NCBI RefSeq assembly: GCF_049705945.1
Contig: NZ_JBNAMV010000004.1
Span: forward strand, 1,860,001-1,924,000
Length of the DNA: 64,000 bases
DNA from: Salarchaeum japonicum_A
GTDB lineage: Archaea; Halobacteriota; Halobacteria; Halobacteriales; Halobacteriaceae
Direction: 5' to 3'
Shown: in pieces, positions 8,076 to 15,713 of the stretch
How positions within the stretch are numbered: the first letter of the stretch is position 1
Layout of the letters: each line of letters begins with the position of its first letter
The notes under the pieces: generated by a model
What the model saw: the letters and a program-made list of their open reading frames with translations, nothing else
What the model was told of the DNA's origin: nothing
Databases searched by the model: none
Made by a program: the position numbers and the translations under genes

Positions 8076-9545
8076 ATGGAAGATGGCGCTGGCGCGAGCC
8101 GCCCCGCGACCGGAATGACCGAGAAGTGCGGCGTCGTCGGCATCAGCCTCGCGGAGCGGGACGCGGCGCTCCCGACGTACTATGCGCTGTACGCGCTCCA
8201 GCACCGCGGCCAGGAGTCGGCGGGCATCGTCACCCACGACGGCTTCCAGCAACACCAGCACGTCGAGATGGGGCTCGTGGGCGACGCGTTCGACGAGTCC
8301 GACATCGACGCCCTCACCGGACGCACGGGGCTCGGGCACGTCCGGTATCCCACCGAGGGAAGCCTCGATAAGTCCTGCGCGCAGCCGTTCTCCGTGTCCT
8401 TCCGCGGCGGCGCGCTCGGCCTGAGCCACAACGGCAACCTCGTGAACGCCGACGAGGTCCGGGACGAACTCGAAGCGACCGGGCACGCGTTCACGAGCGA
8501 CGGCGACACCGAAGTTATCGCGCACGACATCGCGCGAAACCTCCTCGAAGCCGACCTCGTCCGCGCCGTCAAGCGAACGATGGAGCGCATTCACGGCTCC
8601 TACGCGCTCACCATCATGCACGACGACACCGTGATGGGCGTCCGCGACCCGGAAGGGAACCGCCCGCTCTGCATCGGCGAACTCGACGACGGCTACGTTA
8701 TCACCTCGGAATCCGCCGCCATCGACACGCTCGGCGGCGACCTCGTGCGTGACGTGAAGCCCGGCGAACTCGTCGTGCTCCACGAGGACGGGTCGGGATT
8801 CGACTCCTACCAGTTGTTCGAGCGCGACCGGCACGCGCACTGCTTCTTCGAGTACGTCTACTTCGCGCGCCCGGACTCCGTCATCGACGACGAACTCGTC
8901 TACGAGGTCCGCCGCGACCTCGGCCGGGAGCTCTGGGCGGAGTCCGGCGTGGACACCGACGTGGTGATGCCCGTCCCGGACTCGGGGCGCGCGTTCGCGT
9001 CCGGCTACTCTGACGCCGCCAACGAGGACGGCGCGAGCGTCGAGTTCGCGGAGGGACTGATGAAGAACCGGTACGTCGGCCGGACGTTCATCATGCCGAC
9101 ACAGGAGGCCCGCGAGCGCGCCGTCCGCCTGAAACTCAACCCCATTCGCTCGACCGTGGAGGGGAAATCAGTCACCATCATCGACGACAGCATCGTCCGC
9201 GGCACGACCTCGAACCAGCTCGTCGAACTCGTCCGGGACGCGGGCGCGGCGGAAGTCCACGTCCGCATCGGCGCGCCCGCCATCCTCGCGCCCTGCTACA
9301 TGGGCATCAACATGGCCACCCGCGAGGAACTCATCGCCGCCGACAAATCGACCGAGGAAATCCGGGAGGAGATCGGTGCGGACAGCCTCTCTTACCTCTC
9401 GGTGGACGCGGTCGCGTCCGCTATCGGGAAGTCCCGCGACGACCTCTGCCTCGGCTGCGTCACCGGCGAGTACCCCTACGACATCGACGGGGAGACGACC
9501 GACCGCGAGGTCGAACGTCCCGGCGTCGCGTCCGCCGACGACTGA
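8076..9545 (+). CDS. purF: Amidophosphoribosyltransferase (purine synthesis, first step)
   Basis: 489 residues. It transfers the glutamine amide to PRPP to make phosphoribosylamine. The N-terminal nucleophile is C18 in EKCGVVG, so with this start a 17-residue propeptide must be removed; the ATG at 8115 would leave only four. The PRPP loop is IIDDSIVRGTTS. Cysteines in CFFEYVYFARPDS, APCYMG and LCLGCVTG match the iron-sulfur cluster of the Bacillus-type enzyme. A T-rich terminator follows. PurD, the next enzyme in the pathway, is encoded separately at 23.65 kb. Confidence 0.96.
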   Translation: MEDGAGASRPATGMTEKCGVVGISLAERDAALPTYYALYALQHRGQESAGIVTHDGFQQHQHVEMGLVGDAFDESDIDALTGRTGLGHVRYPTEGSLDKSCAQPFSVSFRGGALGLSHNGNLVNADEVRDELEATGHAFTSDGDTEVIAHDIARNLLEADLVRAVKRTMERIHGSYALTIMHDDTVMGVRDPEGNRPLCIGELDDGYVITSESAAIDTLGGDLVRDVKPGELVVLHEDGSGFDSYQLFERDRHAHCFFEYVYFARPDSVIDDELVYEVRRDLGRELWAESGVDTDVVMPVPDSGRAFASGYSDAANEDGASVEFAEGLMKNRYVGRTFIMPTQEARERAVRLKLNPIRSTVEGKSVTIIDDSIVRGTTSNQLVELVRDAGAAEVHVRIGAPAILAPCYMGINMATREELIAADKSTEEIREEIGADSLSYLSVDAVASAIGKSRDDLCLGCVTGEYPYDIDGETTDREVERPGVASADD

Positions 9546-9565
9546 CCGGAGTCGGCCGGTTTTTT
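9545..9565 (+). terminator. Hairpin with T-run after purF
   Basis: A short CCGG...CCGG stem followed by six T directly after the purF stop. Archaeal termination depends mainly on the T-run. Confidence 0.5.
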
Positions 9566-9590
9566 CAGTCCGCTCGCGCTACGGCCAGGC

Positions 9591-10466
9591 GTGACTCGCG
9601 TCCTCCCGCTCGCCGCCGTCTGTATCGCGCTCCTCCTCGCCGGCTGTGGCGCACCCGTCGCCGACACGTCGACGCCCGCGCCGACATCGCCGACAACCGA
9701 CAATCCGACTCAGTCCACGCACTCGGCGACGACAGCGGCAACGACTCCCGAAACGCCAGCGGAAACGACGACTCAGTCGGTGACTGCGCCGGCTGACGGC
9801 GACTACCCACCCGGCGTCACCGCTGCGGGCGTCGAGAACGCTAGCCGTCTCCTCGCCGCGCACCAGACGACCATCGTCGAGCGCGGCGCGTACACGGTCT
9901 CGCAGACGACTATCGACGGCGTCGTCAGGGGCGAACCGTTCGGCATCGTGTCGCAGTCCGTCGTGCAGTTCGCGCCGAACGGGAGTCGCGTCCGCTGGAC
10001 GAACACGGGCGCGAACACCATCGGAAACGAGACGACTGTGCAGGACGCGCGGTACTACGCGAACCGCACGGCAGTCGCAACTCGGGCGGTTCAGGACGCG
10101 AACGTGAGCGTCAACGAGCGCAACCGCAGCGACCTCTACGACCGCGTACTCCGGAACGCGGCGACCCAGCAGCGCGTGCTCCAGTCGACTCTCACGAGCG
10201 CCGAGTTCGCCGTGGCGGGCGTCGAGGAGCGGAACGGAACGACCGTGACGACGCTCGTCGCGGAGAACGGCACGTACGACGCGGACCGACCGGTGACCGC
10301 GTTCTCCGCGACGCTCGAACTCTCCGAGTCGGGGCGCGTGCTGTCGTTCACGCGGACGCGCACGCTCAGAACCGACCTGTCGACCGAGCACCACCGGACG
10401 ACGGTGACGTGGCGGCCGGTCGTGCTCCCGGTGTCACCGCCCGCGTGGACGCCGTGGCGTCAGTAG
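9591..10466 (+). CDS. Secreted haloarchaeal lipoprotein (paralogue of the 59.1 kb gene)
   Basis: 291 residues starting at a GTG. A signal peptide ends in the lipobox LLAGC, with C19 as the lipidated residue, followed by a Thr/Ser/Pro-rich linker (about residues 25-65) that is probably glycosylated and holds the domain off the membrane. The mature domain opens with DYPPGVTAAGVEN, almost the same as in the second lipoprotein of this window. It carries several NxS/T sites. The fold resembles LolA/LppX-like beta proteins in layout, but that is inference. The last seven bases overlap the convergent DUF420 gene. Confidence 0.85.
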   Translation: MTRVLPLAAVCIALLLAGCGAPVADTSTPAPTSPTTDNPTQSTHSATTAATTPETPAETTTQSVTAPADGDYPPGVTAAGVENASRLLAAHQTTIVERGAYTVSQTTIDGVVRGEPFGIVSQSVVQFAPNGSRVRWTNTGANTIGNETTVQDARYYANRTAVATRAVQDANVSVNERNRSDLYDRVLRNAATQQRVLQSTLTSAEFAVAGVEERNGTTVTTLVAENGTYDADRPVTAFSATLELSESGRVLSFTRTRTLRTDLSTEHHRTTVTWRPVVLPVSPPAWTPWRQ

Positions 10467-11017
10467 ACGACGTACAGCAGGAGGTAGACGACGATTCCGA
10501 GGAAGAAAGAGACCATCCAGAGGGACGCCGCGACCCGGCCGACGCGCGCGTGCGGCGTGCCCGGGAGTTCTGTGACTGCGTGCGTACTGGCGAGAACGAG
10601 CGCGTACACCACGAGCGGGATGCACACCATCGCGAGCGCCATGTGAACTGTCAGAATCGGGAGGTAGAGGAACTGATAGACGGCGTCGGGGCCGCCAAAC
10701 TCGGTGGTGCCGTGGACGGTGAGCCGGTAGAGGTAGAAGGCGAGGAACCCCGCGAACAACAGCGTGCTTGTCCCCATCAACGCGCGGTGCCGAGTGAAGT
10801 CTCGGTTCCGGGCGGCCCGCCAGCCGAGCGCGATGGTGACGATGGCGGTCGCGCTGATGAGCGCGTTCAGCGACGGGATGACGGAGACCAGTGGGTCGTA
10901 GGTCGGGAGAGCCGAGGCGGGAATCACGCCGCGCACCGCCGCGACGACCACCGCGAGTGCGAGCGCGCTCACCACTCCCGAGACCCCGACCGTGTGCCGC
11001 CGAACGAACGACTGCAT
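10460..11017 (-). CDS. DUF420 family membrane protein
   Basis: 185 residues with five or six membrane helices. The pattern PSLNALISATAIV, GWRAARNRDFTRHRALM, and FLYLPILTVHMALA matches DUF420 proteins, which are often encoded with heme-copper oxidase genes and suspected of a role in oxidase assembly or heme handling. Conserved histidines in RHRALM and TVHMAL could bind metal or heme. Here no oxidase genes are adjacent. Convergent with the lipoprotein gene, overlapping by seven bases. Confidence 0.87.
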   Translation of the reverse strand: MQSFVRRHTVGVSGVVSALALAVVVAAVRGVIPASALPTYDPLVSVIPSLNALISATAIVTIALGWRAARNRDFTRHRALMGTSTLLFAGFLAFYLYRLTVHGTTEFGGPDAVYQFLYLPILTVHMALAMVCIPLVVYALVLASTHAVTELPGTPHARVGRVAASLWMVSFFLGIVVYLLLYVVY

Positions 11018-11137
11018 ACCCCTGCTTGCGCCGCCCGCGCCAAAACACTACCGTGCGGCCACTCCCCACTCGGCCCGCGAATCGTAGGGGTTTTATTATG
11101 GCCGCGGCTACGATGGAGTGCAGCGAAACACGCGCGA

Positions 11138-11219
<82 letters not shown>

Positions 11220-11222
<3 letters not shown>

Positions 11223-11515
11223 TCGCACCGGACGGACTCACCGTCCAACGCTGCGATGCACGGTGATTTCCCCTACCGGGACATCACCCACGCACAACCT
11301 TACTGACGAAACAACACCCAACAGCAACGGTGCTATCCCCTACCGGGACACTGCTCGACTCTGTAGAGTTGAGTCGGCAACTGGACGGTGTGACCGTCCA
11401 GTTTAGCATCCCGAACCCGGAGGGTTCGGGTGGCAGCCGGGCCGCGAAGCGGTCCGGCCCGCTCACCCACGCACAACCATTACTGACGAACCAACACCGA
11501 CCAGCAACGGCGATA
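11220..11515. repeat. Structured repeat region downstream of tRNA-Leu(GAG)
   Basis: A chain of hairpins starting at the tRNA 3' end. The first (11220-11259) has GCATCGCA/TGCGATGC as outer stem. Then come stems at 11354-11373, 11379-11403 (11 perfect pairs, loop GTG), 11410-11430 (9 pairs, loop GGA) and 11436-11458 (10 pairs, loop GAA). The chain is bracketed by a direct repeat of about 47 bp, 11284-11330 and 11463-11510, starting TCACCCACGCACAACC. No open reading frame is credible. It may be a mobile palindromic element, a structured RNA or a compound terminator. Confidence 0.75.
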
Positions 11516-11601
11516 GCTTTCCTGAACACTCCCGAGCACCGACCAGCCGTGGCGTGTTCCGCCCTCAGTTTTTGTCCGCGCTCGTGCCGGTAAGCGAGGT
11601 G

Positions 11602-11608
11602 TTAAAAT
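11602..11608 (+). promoter_or_regulatory. TATA box of the MBF1-like gene
   Basis: TTAAAAT ends 25 bases before the ATG at 11633, fixing that start as leaderless. Confidence 0.7.
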
Positions 11609-11632
11609 GGGTAGTGCATCATAGGGGTGTGT

Positions 11633-12130
11633 ATGGCCAAGTATTCGACCGGTGGGTCCTCCGGTGGGGGGTCCAGTGGGTCCTGTGAGCTCTGCGGGAC
11701 CTCGTCGGAGTCGTTGACGACGGCGAGCGTTGCGGGCGCGGAGTTGCAGGTGTGTTCGAATTGCGCGAACCTCGACGAGTCGTCGAAGACCGAGCGCGAG
11801 GTGTCGGAGGAACAGCAGCGTCGGAAGCAGGCGGCGCAGAACACGGCGCAACAGTTCGACGCGGTGTCGGGCGATTCGAAGCGCTGGGAGGAGGAGGGAA
11901 CGAACTACGAGGGCGACCAGCTCCCGTATCTCTCCTCGGATTACGGGCGACAGATTCAGAAGGCGCGGCAGTCGGAGGGTCTCCAGCTGGAGGAGTTGGC
12001 GGACGAACTGGGTATCGACGAGAACGACCTGCTGGCGGTCGAGCAGGGGCGGGCGAACCGCGCGGGCGTGGGCGGGTCGCTCATCGCGAAGCTGGAGGAC
12101 CGACTCGACGTTGACGTGACCCAAGAGTAG
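11633..12130 (+). CDS. MBF1-like transcription factor (zinc ribbon plus XRE helix-turn-helix)
   Basis: 165 residues. A glycine-rich start is followed by a zinc ribbon with C18, C21, C41 and C44, a charged Gln/Glu-rich linker, and a C-terminal helix-turn-helix (about 105-160) with the XRE pattern QIQKARQSEGLQLEELADELGI. This order is that of archaeal multiprotein bridging factor 1 and the TIGR00270 family. MBF1 bridges regulators and TBP in eukaryotes; the archaeal protein is linked to translation and stress. The gene stands alone with its own promoter. Confidence 0.88.
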   Translation: MAKYSTGGSSGGGSSGSCELCGTSSESLTTASVAGAELQVCSNCANLDESSKTEREVSEEQQRRKQAAQNTAQQFDAVSGDSKRWEEEGTNYEGDQLPYLSSDYGRQIQKARQSEGLQLEELADELGIDENDLLAVEQGRANRAGVGGSLIAKLEDRLDVDVTQE

Positions 12131-12216
12131 TTCTCGCGGCGCGTACGGTGGCGCGTGCTGGCTAGTCGTGGGTGTGGAACCCGGCGTTTTTTCTCCTCTT
12201 CCGGCGAGTATTGCGT

Positions 12217-13344
12217 ATGGAGCTCTCTGCGGAGCAGGAGGCGATTCGGGAGGTCGCACACGAGGTTGCGGTGGAGGAACTCGCGCCCGTGGCCGCGGAG
12301 GCCGACCGGACGGAGTCGTTCCCCGAAGACGTGTGGGACACGCTCGGCGACCTCGATTTGACGGCGATGACGGTGCCCGAGGAGTACGGCGGGCTGGACG
12401 TGCAGAAACTCACGTACAGCGTGGTGAACGAGGAACTGGCGTACGGGATGTTGTCGGTGGCGACGGCGCTCTCGGTGCACTGTCTCGCCACGTCGTGTCT
12501 GGCGGAGTTCGGGAGCGACGCGCAGAAGGAGCGCTGGCTGCCGGAGATGGCGGCGGGGCGGCCGGTCGGTGCGTTCGCGCTCTCCGAACCGCAAGCGGGG
12601 TCGAACCCGGCGGGGATGGAGACGGAGGCGCGCCGCGAGGGCGAGGAGTACGTCATCAACGGCACGAAGCAGTGGATCACGAACGGCGAGCGCTCGGGCG
12701 TCGTCATCCTGTTCGCGAAGACCGACCGGGACGACCCGGGGAGCGTCACGCAGTTCGTCGTGCCGAAGGACACGGACGGCCTCTCGGTCGGTTCGCGCGA
12801 GGACAAACTCGGCCTGCGCGCGAGCGACACGACGACGTTGACGTTCGACGACGCGCGCATCCCCGCCGACTACCGGCTGACGCCGGAGGGCGAGGGATTG
12901 TCGGCGGCGCTCCACATTCTCACGGGCGGCCGCGTCGGCATCGCGTCGCAGGCCGTGGGGCTGGCACAGGCCGCGCTGGACGACGCAGTCGAGTACGCGC
13001 AGGAGCGCGAGCAGTTCGACCAGCCCATCGGTCAGTTCGGGAGCATCCGGGAGAAGGTGGCTGAGATGCGGACCGAACTCCAGGCGTCTCGCCTCCTCTG
13101 CCGTGACGCGGCGGCGAAGGCGGACCGCGGCGAATCCTACCAGGAGGCGGCGGCGATGGCGAAGTACCACGCGAGCGAGGCCGCGGTCGACATCACGAAC
13201 GAGGCCGTACAGATTCACGGCGGCTACGGCTACACGACCGACTTCGACGTGGAGCGCTACTACCGGGACGCGAAGATAACGACCATCTACGAGGGCACCT
13301 CCGAGATTCAGAAGGAGGTCATCGCTCGCGGCCTCCTCGACTGA
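12217..13344 (+). CDS. Acyl-CoA dehydrogenase
   Basis: 375 residues, the usual length. FAD-dependent alpha,beta-dehydrogenation of an acyl-CoA. Visible family motifs are the N-terminal helical MELSAEQEAIREVAHEVA, the middle FALSEPQAGSNPAG and WITNGE, and the C-terminal QIHGGYGYTTDFDVERYYRDAK... with the catalytic base in IYEGTSEIQ. Chain length preference cannot be read from sequence. The stop overlaps the start of the following HAD hydrolase by one base (TGATG), so the two are co-translated. The beta-oxidation fusion protein at 31.5 kb could act on its product. Confidence 0.93.
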   Translation: MELSAEQEAIREVAHEVAVEELAPVAAEADRTESFPEDVWDTLGDLDLTAMTVPEEYGGLDVQKLTYSVVNEELAYGMLSVATALSVHCLATSCLAEFGSDAQKERWLPEMAAGRPVGAFALSEPQAGSNPAGMETEARREGEEYVINGTKQWITNGERSGVVILFAKTDRDDPGSVTQFVVPKDTDGLSVGSREDKLGLRASDTTTLTFDDARIPADYRLTPEGEGLSAALHILTGGRVGIASQAVGLAQAALDDAVEYAQEREQFDQPIGQFGSIREKVAEMRTELQASRLLCRDAAAKADRGESYQEAAAMAKYHASEAAVDITNEAVQIHGGYGYTTDFDVERYYRDAKITTIYEGTSEIQKEVIARGLLD

Positions 13345-13859
13345 TGGACGGCGTCGTCTACGACTTGGACGGGACGCTCGTCGACCTCCCAGTGGATTGG
13401 CGAGCGGTGACGACCGACCTCCGCGCGCTCCTCGACGCCGAGGGCGTGAACGCCGAGGAGCACGCGACCTGGGAACTGCTGGAGGCCGCCGAATCGGCGG
13501 GTGTCGGCGAGGCTGCTGAGCGCATCATCAGCGACCACGAACGCGAGGGCGCGGCGCAGGCGAGGCGTCTCCCGCTGGCGGACGAACTCGTCGCGAGCGA
13601 AGTCCCGGTGGCGGTCTGCTCGCTGAACTGCGAGGCCGCCTGCCGCATCGCCCTCGCCCGTCACGACCTGCTCGACGCCGTCGAGACGGTCGTCGGTCGG
13701 GACTCGGTCGCGGAGCGCAAACCGCATCCGGAGCCGTTGCGCGCGGCGGTGCGCGCGCTCGACATTCTGCCCGAGCGCGCGGTGTTCGTTGGCGATGCGG
13801 AGCGCGACGAGAAGACGGCGGTGCGCGCGGGCACCGAGTTCCGTTACGTCGAGGACTGA
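13344..13859 (+). CDS. HAD-superfamily hydrolase
   Basis: 171 residues. The nucleophile motif DLDGT (D7, D9) opens the protein; a lysine in ERKPHPEPL and FVGDAERDEKTA supply the later HAD motifs, and a small helical cap lies between. Most relatives dephosphorylate small metabolites. The pairing with an acyl-CoA dehydrogenase by a one-base overlap is suggestive but gives no substrate. The 3' end overlaps the next, opposite-strand gene by 16 bases. Confidence 0.88.
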   Translation: MDGVVYDLDGTLVDLPVDWRAVTTDLRALLDAEGVNAEEHATWELLEAAESAGVGEAAERIISDHEREGAAQARRLPLADELVASEVPVAVCSLNCEAACRIALARHDLLDAVETVVGRDSVAERKPHPEPLRAAVRALDILPERAVFVGDAERDEKTAVRAGTEFRYVED

Positions 13860-14116
13860 CGCGCTCGCTTCCGGGCGTAGAGGAAGACGGGGACGGCGGT
13901 GAGAATCCAGACGACCGCGCCGACGCGCACGGCGAACATCGCCATCCCCGTCCACGTTCTGAGGTCGGTGAACACGGAGAGCAGCGCGACGATGGGCGCG
14001 CCGACGACGATGGTGAGGACGAACGTCGTCTGCATCACCCACGCGTAGTCCACGCCCTCCGACTCGTGCGTCTCGACGCGCTCTGGCACGTTCGAACCGA
14101 CGGCGCGTGTCCGCAT
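13844..14116 (-). CDS. Small two-helix membrane protein (DUF5822 type)
   Basis: 90 residues from the ATG at 14116. After an acidic 30-residue head, DYAWVMQTTFVLTIVVGAP begins the first membrane helix, and a second follows before the basic tail YARKRARQ. I recall this pattern as the haloarchaeal family DUF5822; no function is known. It is divergent from panB and convergent with the HAD gene. Confidence 0.75.
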   Translation of the reverse strand: MRTRAVGSNVPERVETHESEGVDYAWVMQTTFVLTIVVGAPIVALLSVFTDLRTWTGMAMFAVRVGAVVWILTAVPVFLYARKRARQSST

Positions 14117-14172
14117 AAACCCCGCTCTTCCGGTTCGGAAACGCTTACCGGGTTCCTCGCGCATCTCGACGT

Positions 14173-14985
<813 letters not shown>

Positions 14986-14991
14986 CCCACA

Positions 14992-15155
14992 TTTTTACTC
15001 TGCGGGTCGCGCGAAGCGCGACCGCTTGAGTAAAAACCTGTTCCCGCGAGCGAGCGATAGCGAGCGAGGGGGAGCCAGTCAGAGTTCCGCTCTGACGTTG
15101 GAGGGAAAAAGCCGGTTGCCGGAGGCAACCGGTGAACGGCGCATCGAAGATGCGC
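14992..15155. repeat. Palindromic element cluster after panB
   Basis: Begins seven bases after the panB stop. A long hairpin opens with TTTTTACTC, holds an inner stem GGTCGCGC-GAA-GCGCGACC (15005-15023) and closes with GAGTAAAAA. Three more triloop hairpins follow: 15078-15096 (loop TCC), 15112-15132 (loop GGA) and 15137-15157 (loop GAA). The first hairpin's right arm GACCGCTTGAGTAAAAACCT recurs exactly at 40202-40221 and, inverted, at 19939-19958. The remaining 280 bp up to the next promoter hold no gene I can support. Confidence 0.8.
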
Positions 15156-15434
15156 CGACAGACGATCCGCTCTATTCGTCTTTCAACACGACTCGATGTG
15201 ATTGTCCTATGTGTGATTGCGCTCGTAGTCGAACTACTCGCGGTGACCGCCCGCGTGCTGAGTTCTCGCTCGTTTCGGATGTTCCGTTCGTGTGTCCGCG
15301 GTGAGTGCTGGGGGCGATGGCGTTTAGGATGCGGCGCGTCTACATTGAGATAGGAAGTTGCCCGTGGTGGGTGTGAACCGCATTTCTACTACTATTCTGA
15401 AACCGGCACCCGTGGGACCACCTCCGAAGAAAAC

Positions 15435-15442
15435 TTTAAATA
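15435..15442 (+). promoter_or_regulatory. TATA box of the 15468-cdc48 operon
   Basis: TTTAAATA ends 25 bases before the ATG at 15468. Confidence 0.78.
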
Positions 15443-15467
15443 CTTAGCGGACTAACTGTGGGTTAGC

Positions 15468-15713
15468 ATGAACGAACGAACCTCCGTCAGCGAAAGCGGT
15501 GGAATGGTCCGGCGCTACGACTACGACGACCGGACCATCGTCGTCGCCGACCTCGGTACGAGCGCCGACGACGTCACGGTTGACGTCGTCGACGGCACCG
15601 CTATCCTCGTCGACGACGGCGAAGGCCGCCAGCGCGAGTTCGACGTCCCCGCGGGCGACGTGGCGAAAGCAACTATTACCAACGGCATCGTCACTGTCGA
15701 GGTGAAACGATGA
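15468..15713 (+). CDS. Small beta-rich protein encoded with cdc48
   Basis: 81 residues. After a polar head, the protein is almost all beta-strand, with alternating short strands ending VTVEVKR. This is reminiscent of the alpha-crystallin/Hsp20 core, and I recall the family as DUF7127, but neither assignment is firm. It overlaps cdc48 by four bases (ATGA) and shares its promoter, so a role as a Cdc48 adaptor or co-regulated chaperone is a fair inference. No catalytic residues are evident. Confidence 0.75.
   Translation: MNERTSVSESGGMVRRYDYDDRTIVVADLGTSADDVTVDVVDGTAILVDDGEGRQREFDVPAGDVAKATITNGIVTVEVKR

Noticed and set aside
15132..15353. 73-residue frame with one hydrophobic helix
   Set aside because: It begins inside the hairpin cluster, is strongly basic and cysteine-rich, unlike haloarchaeal proteins, and has no promoter at the right distance.
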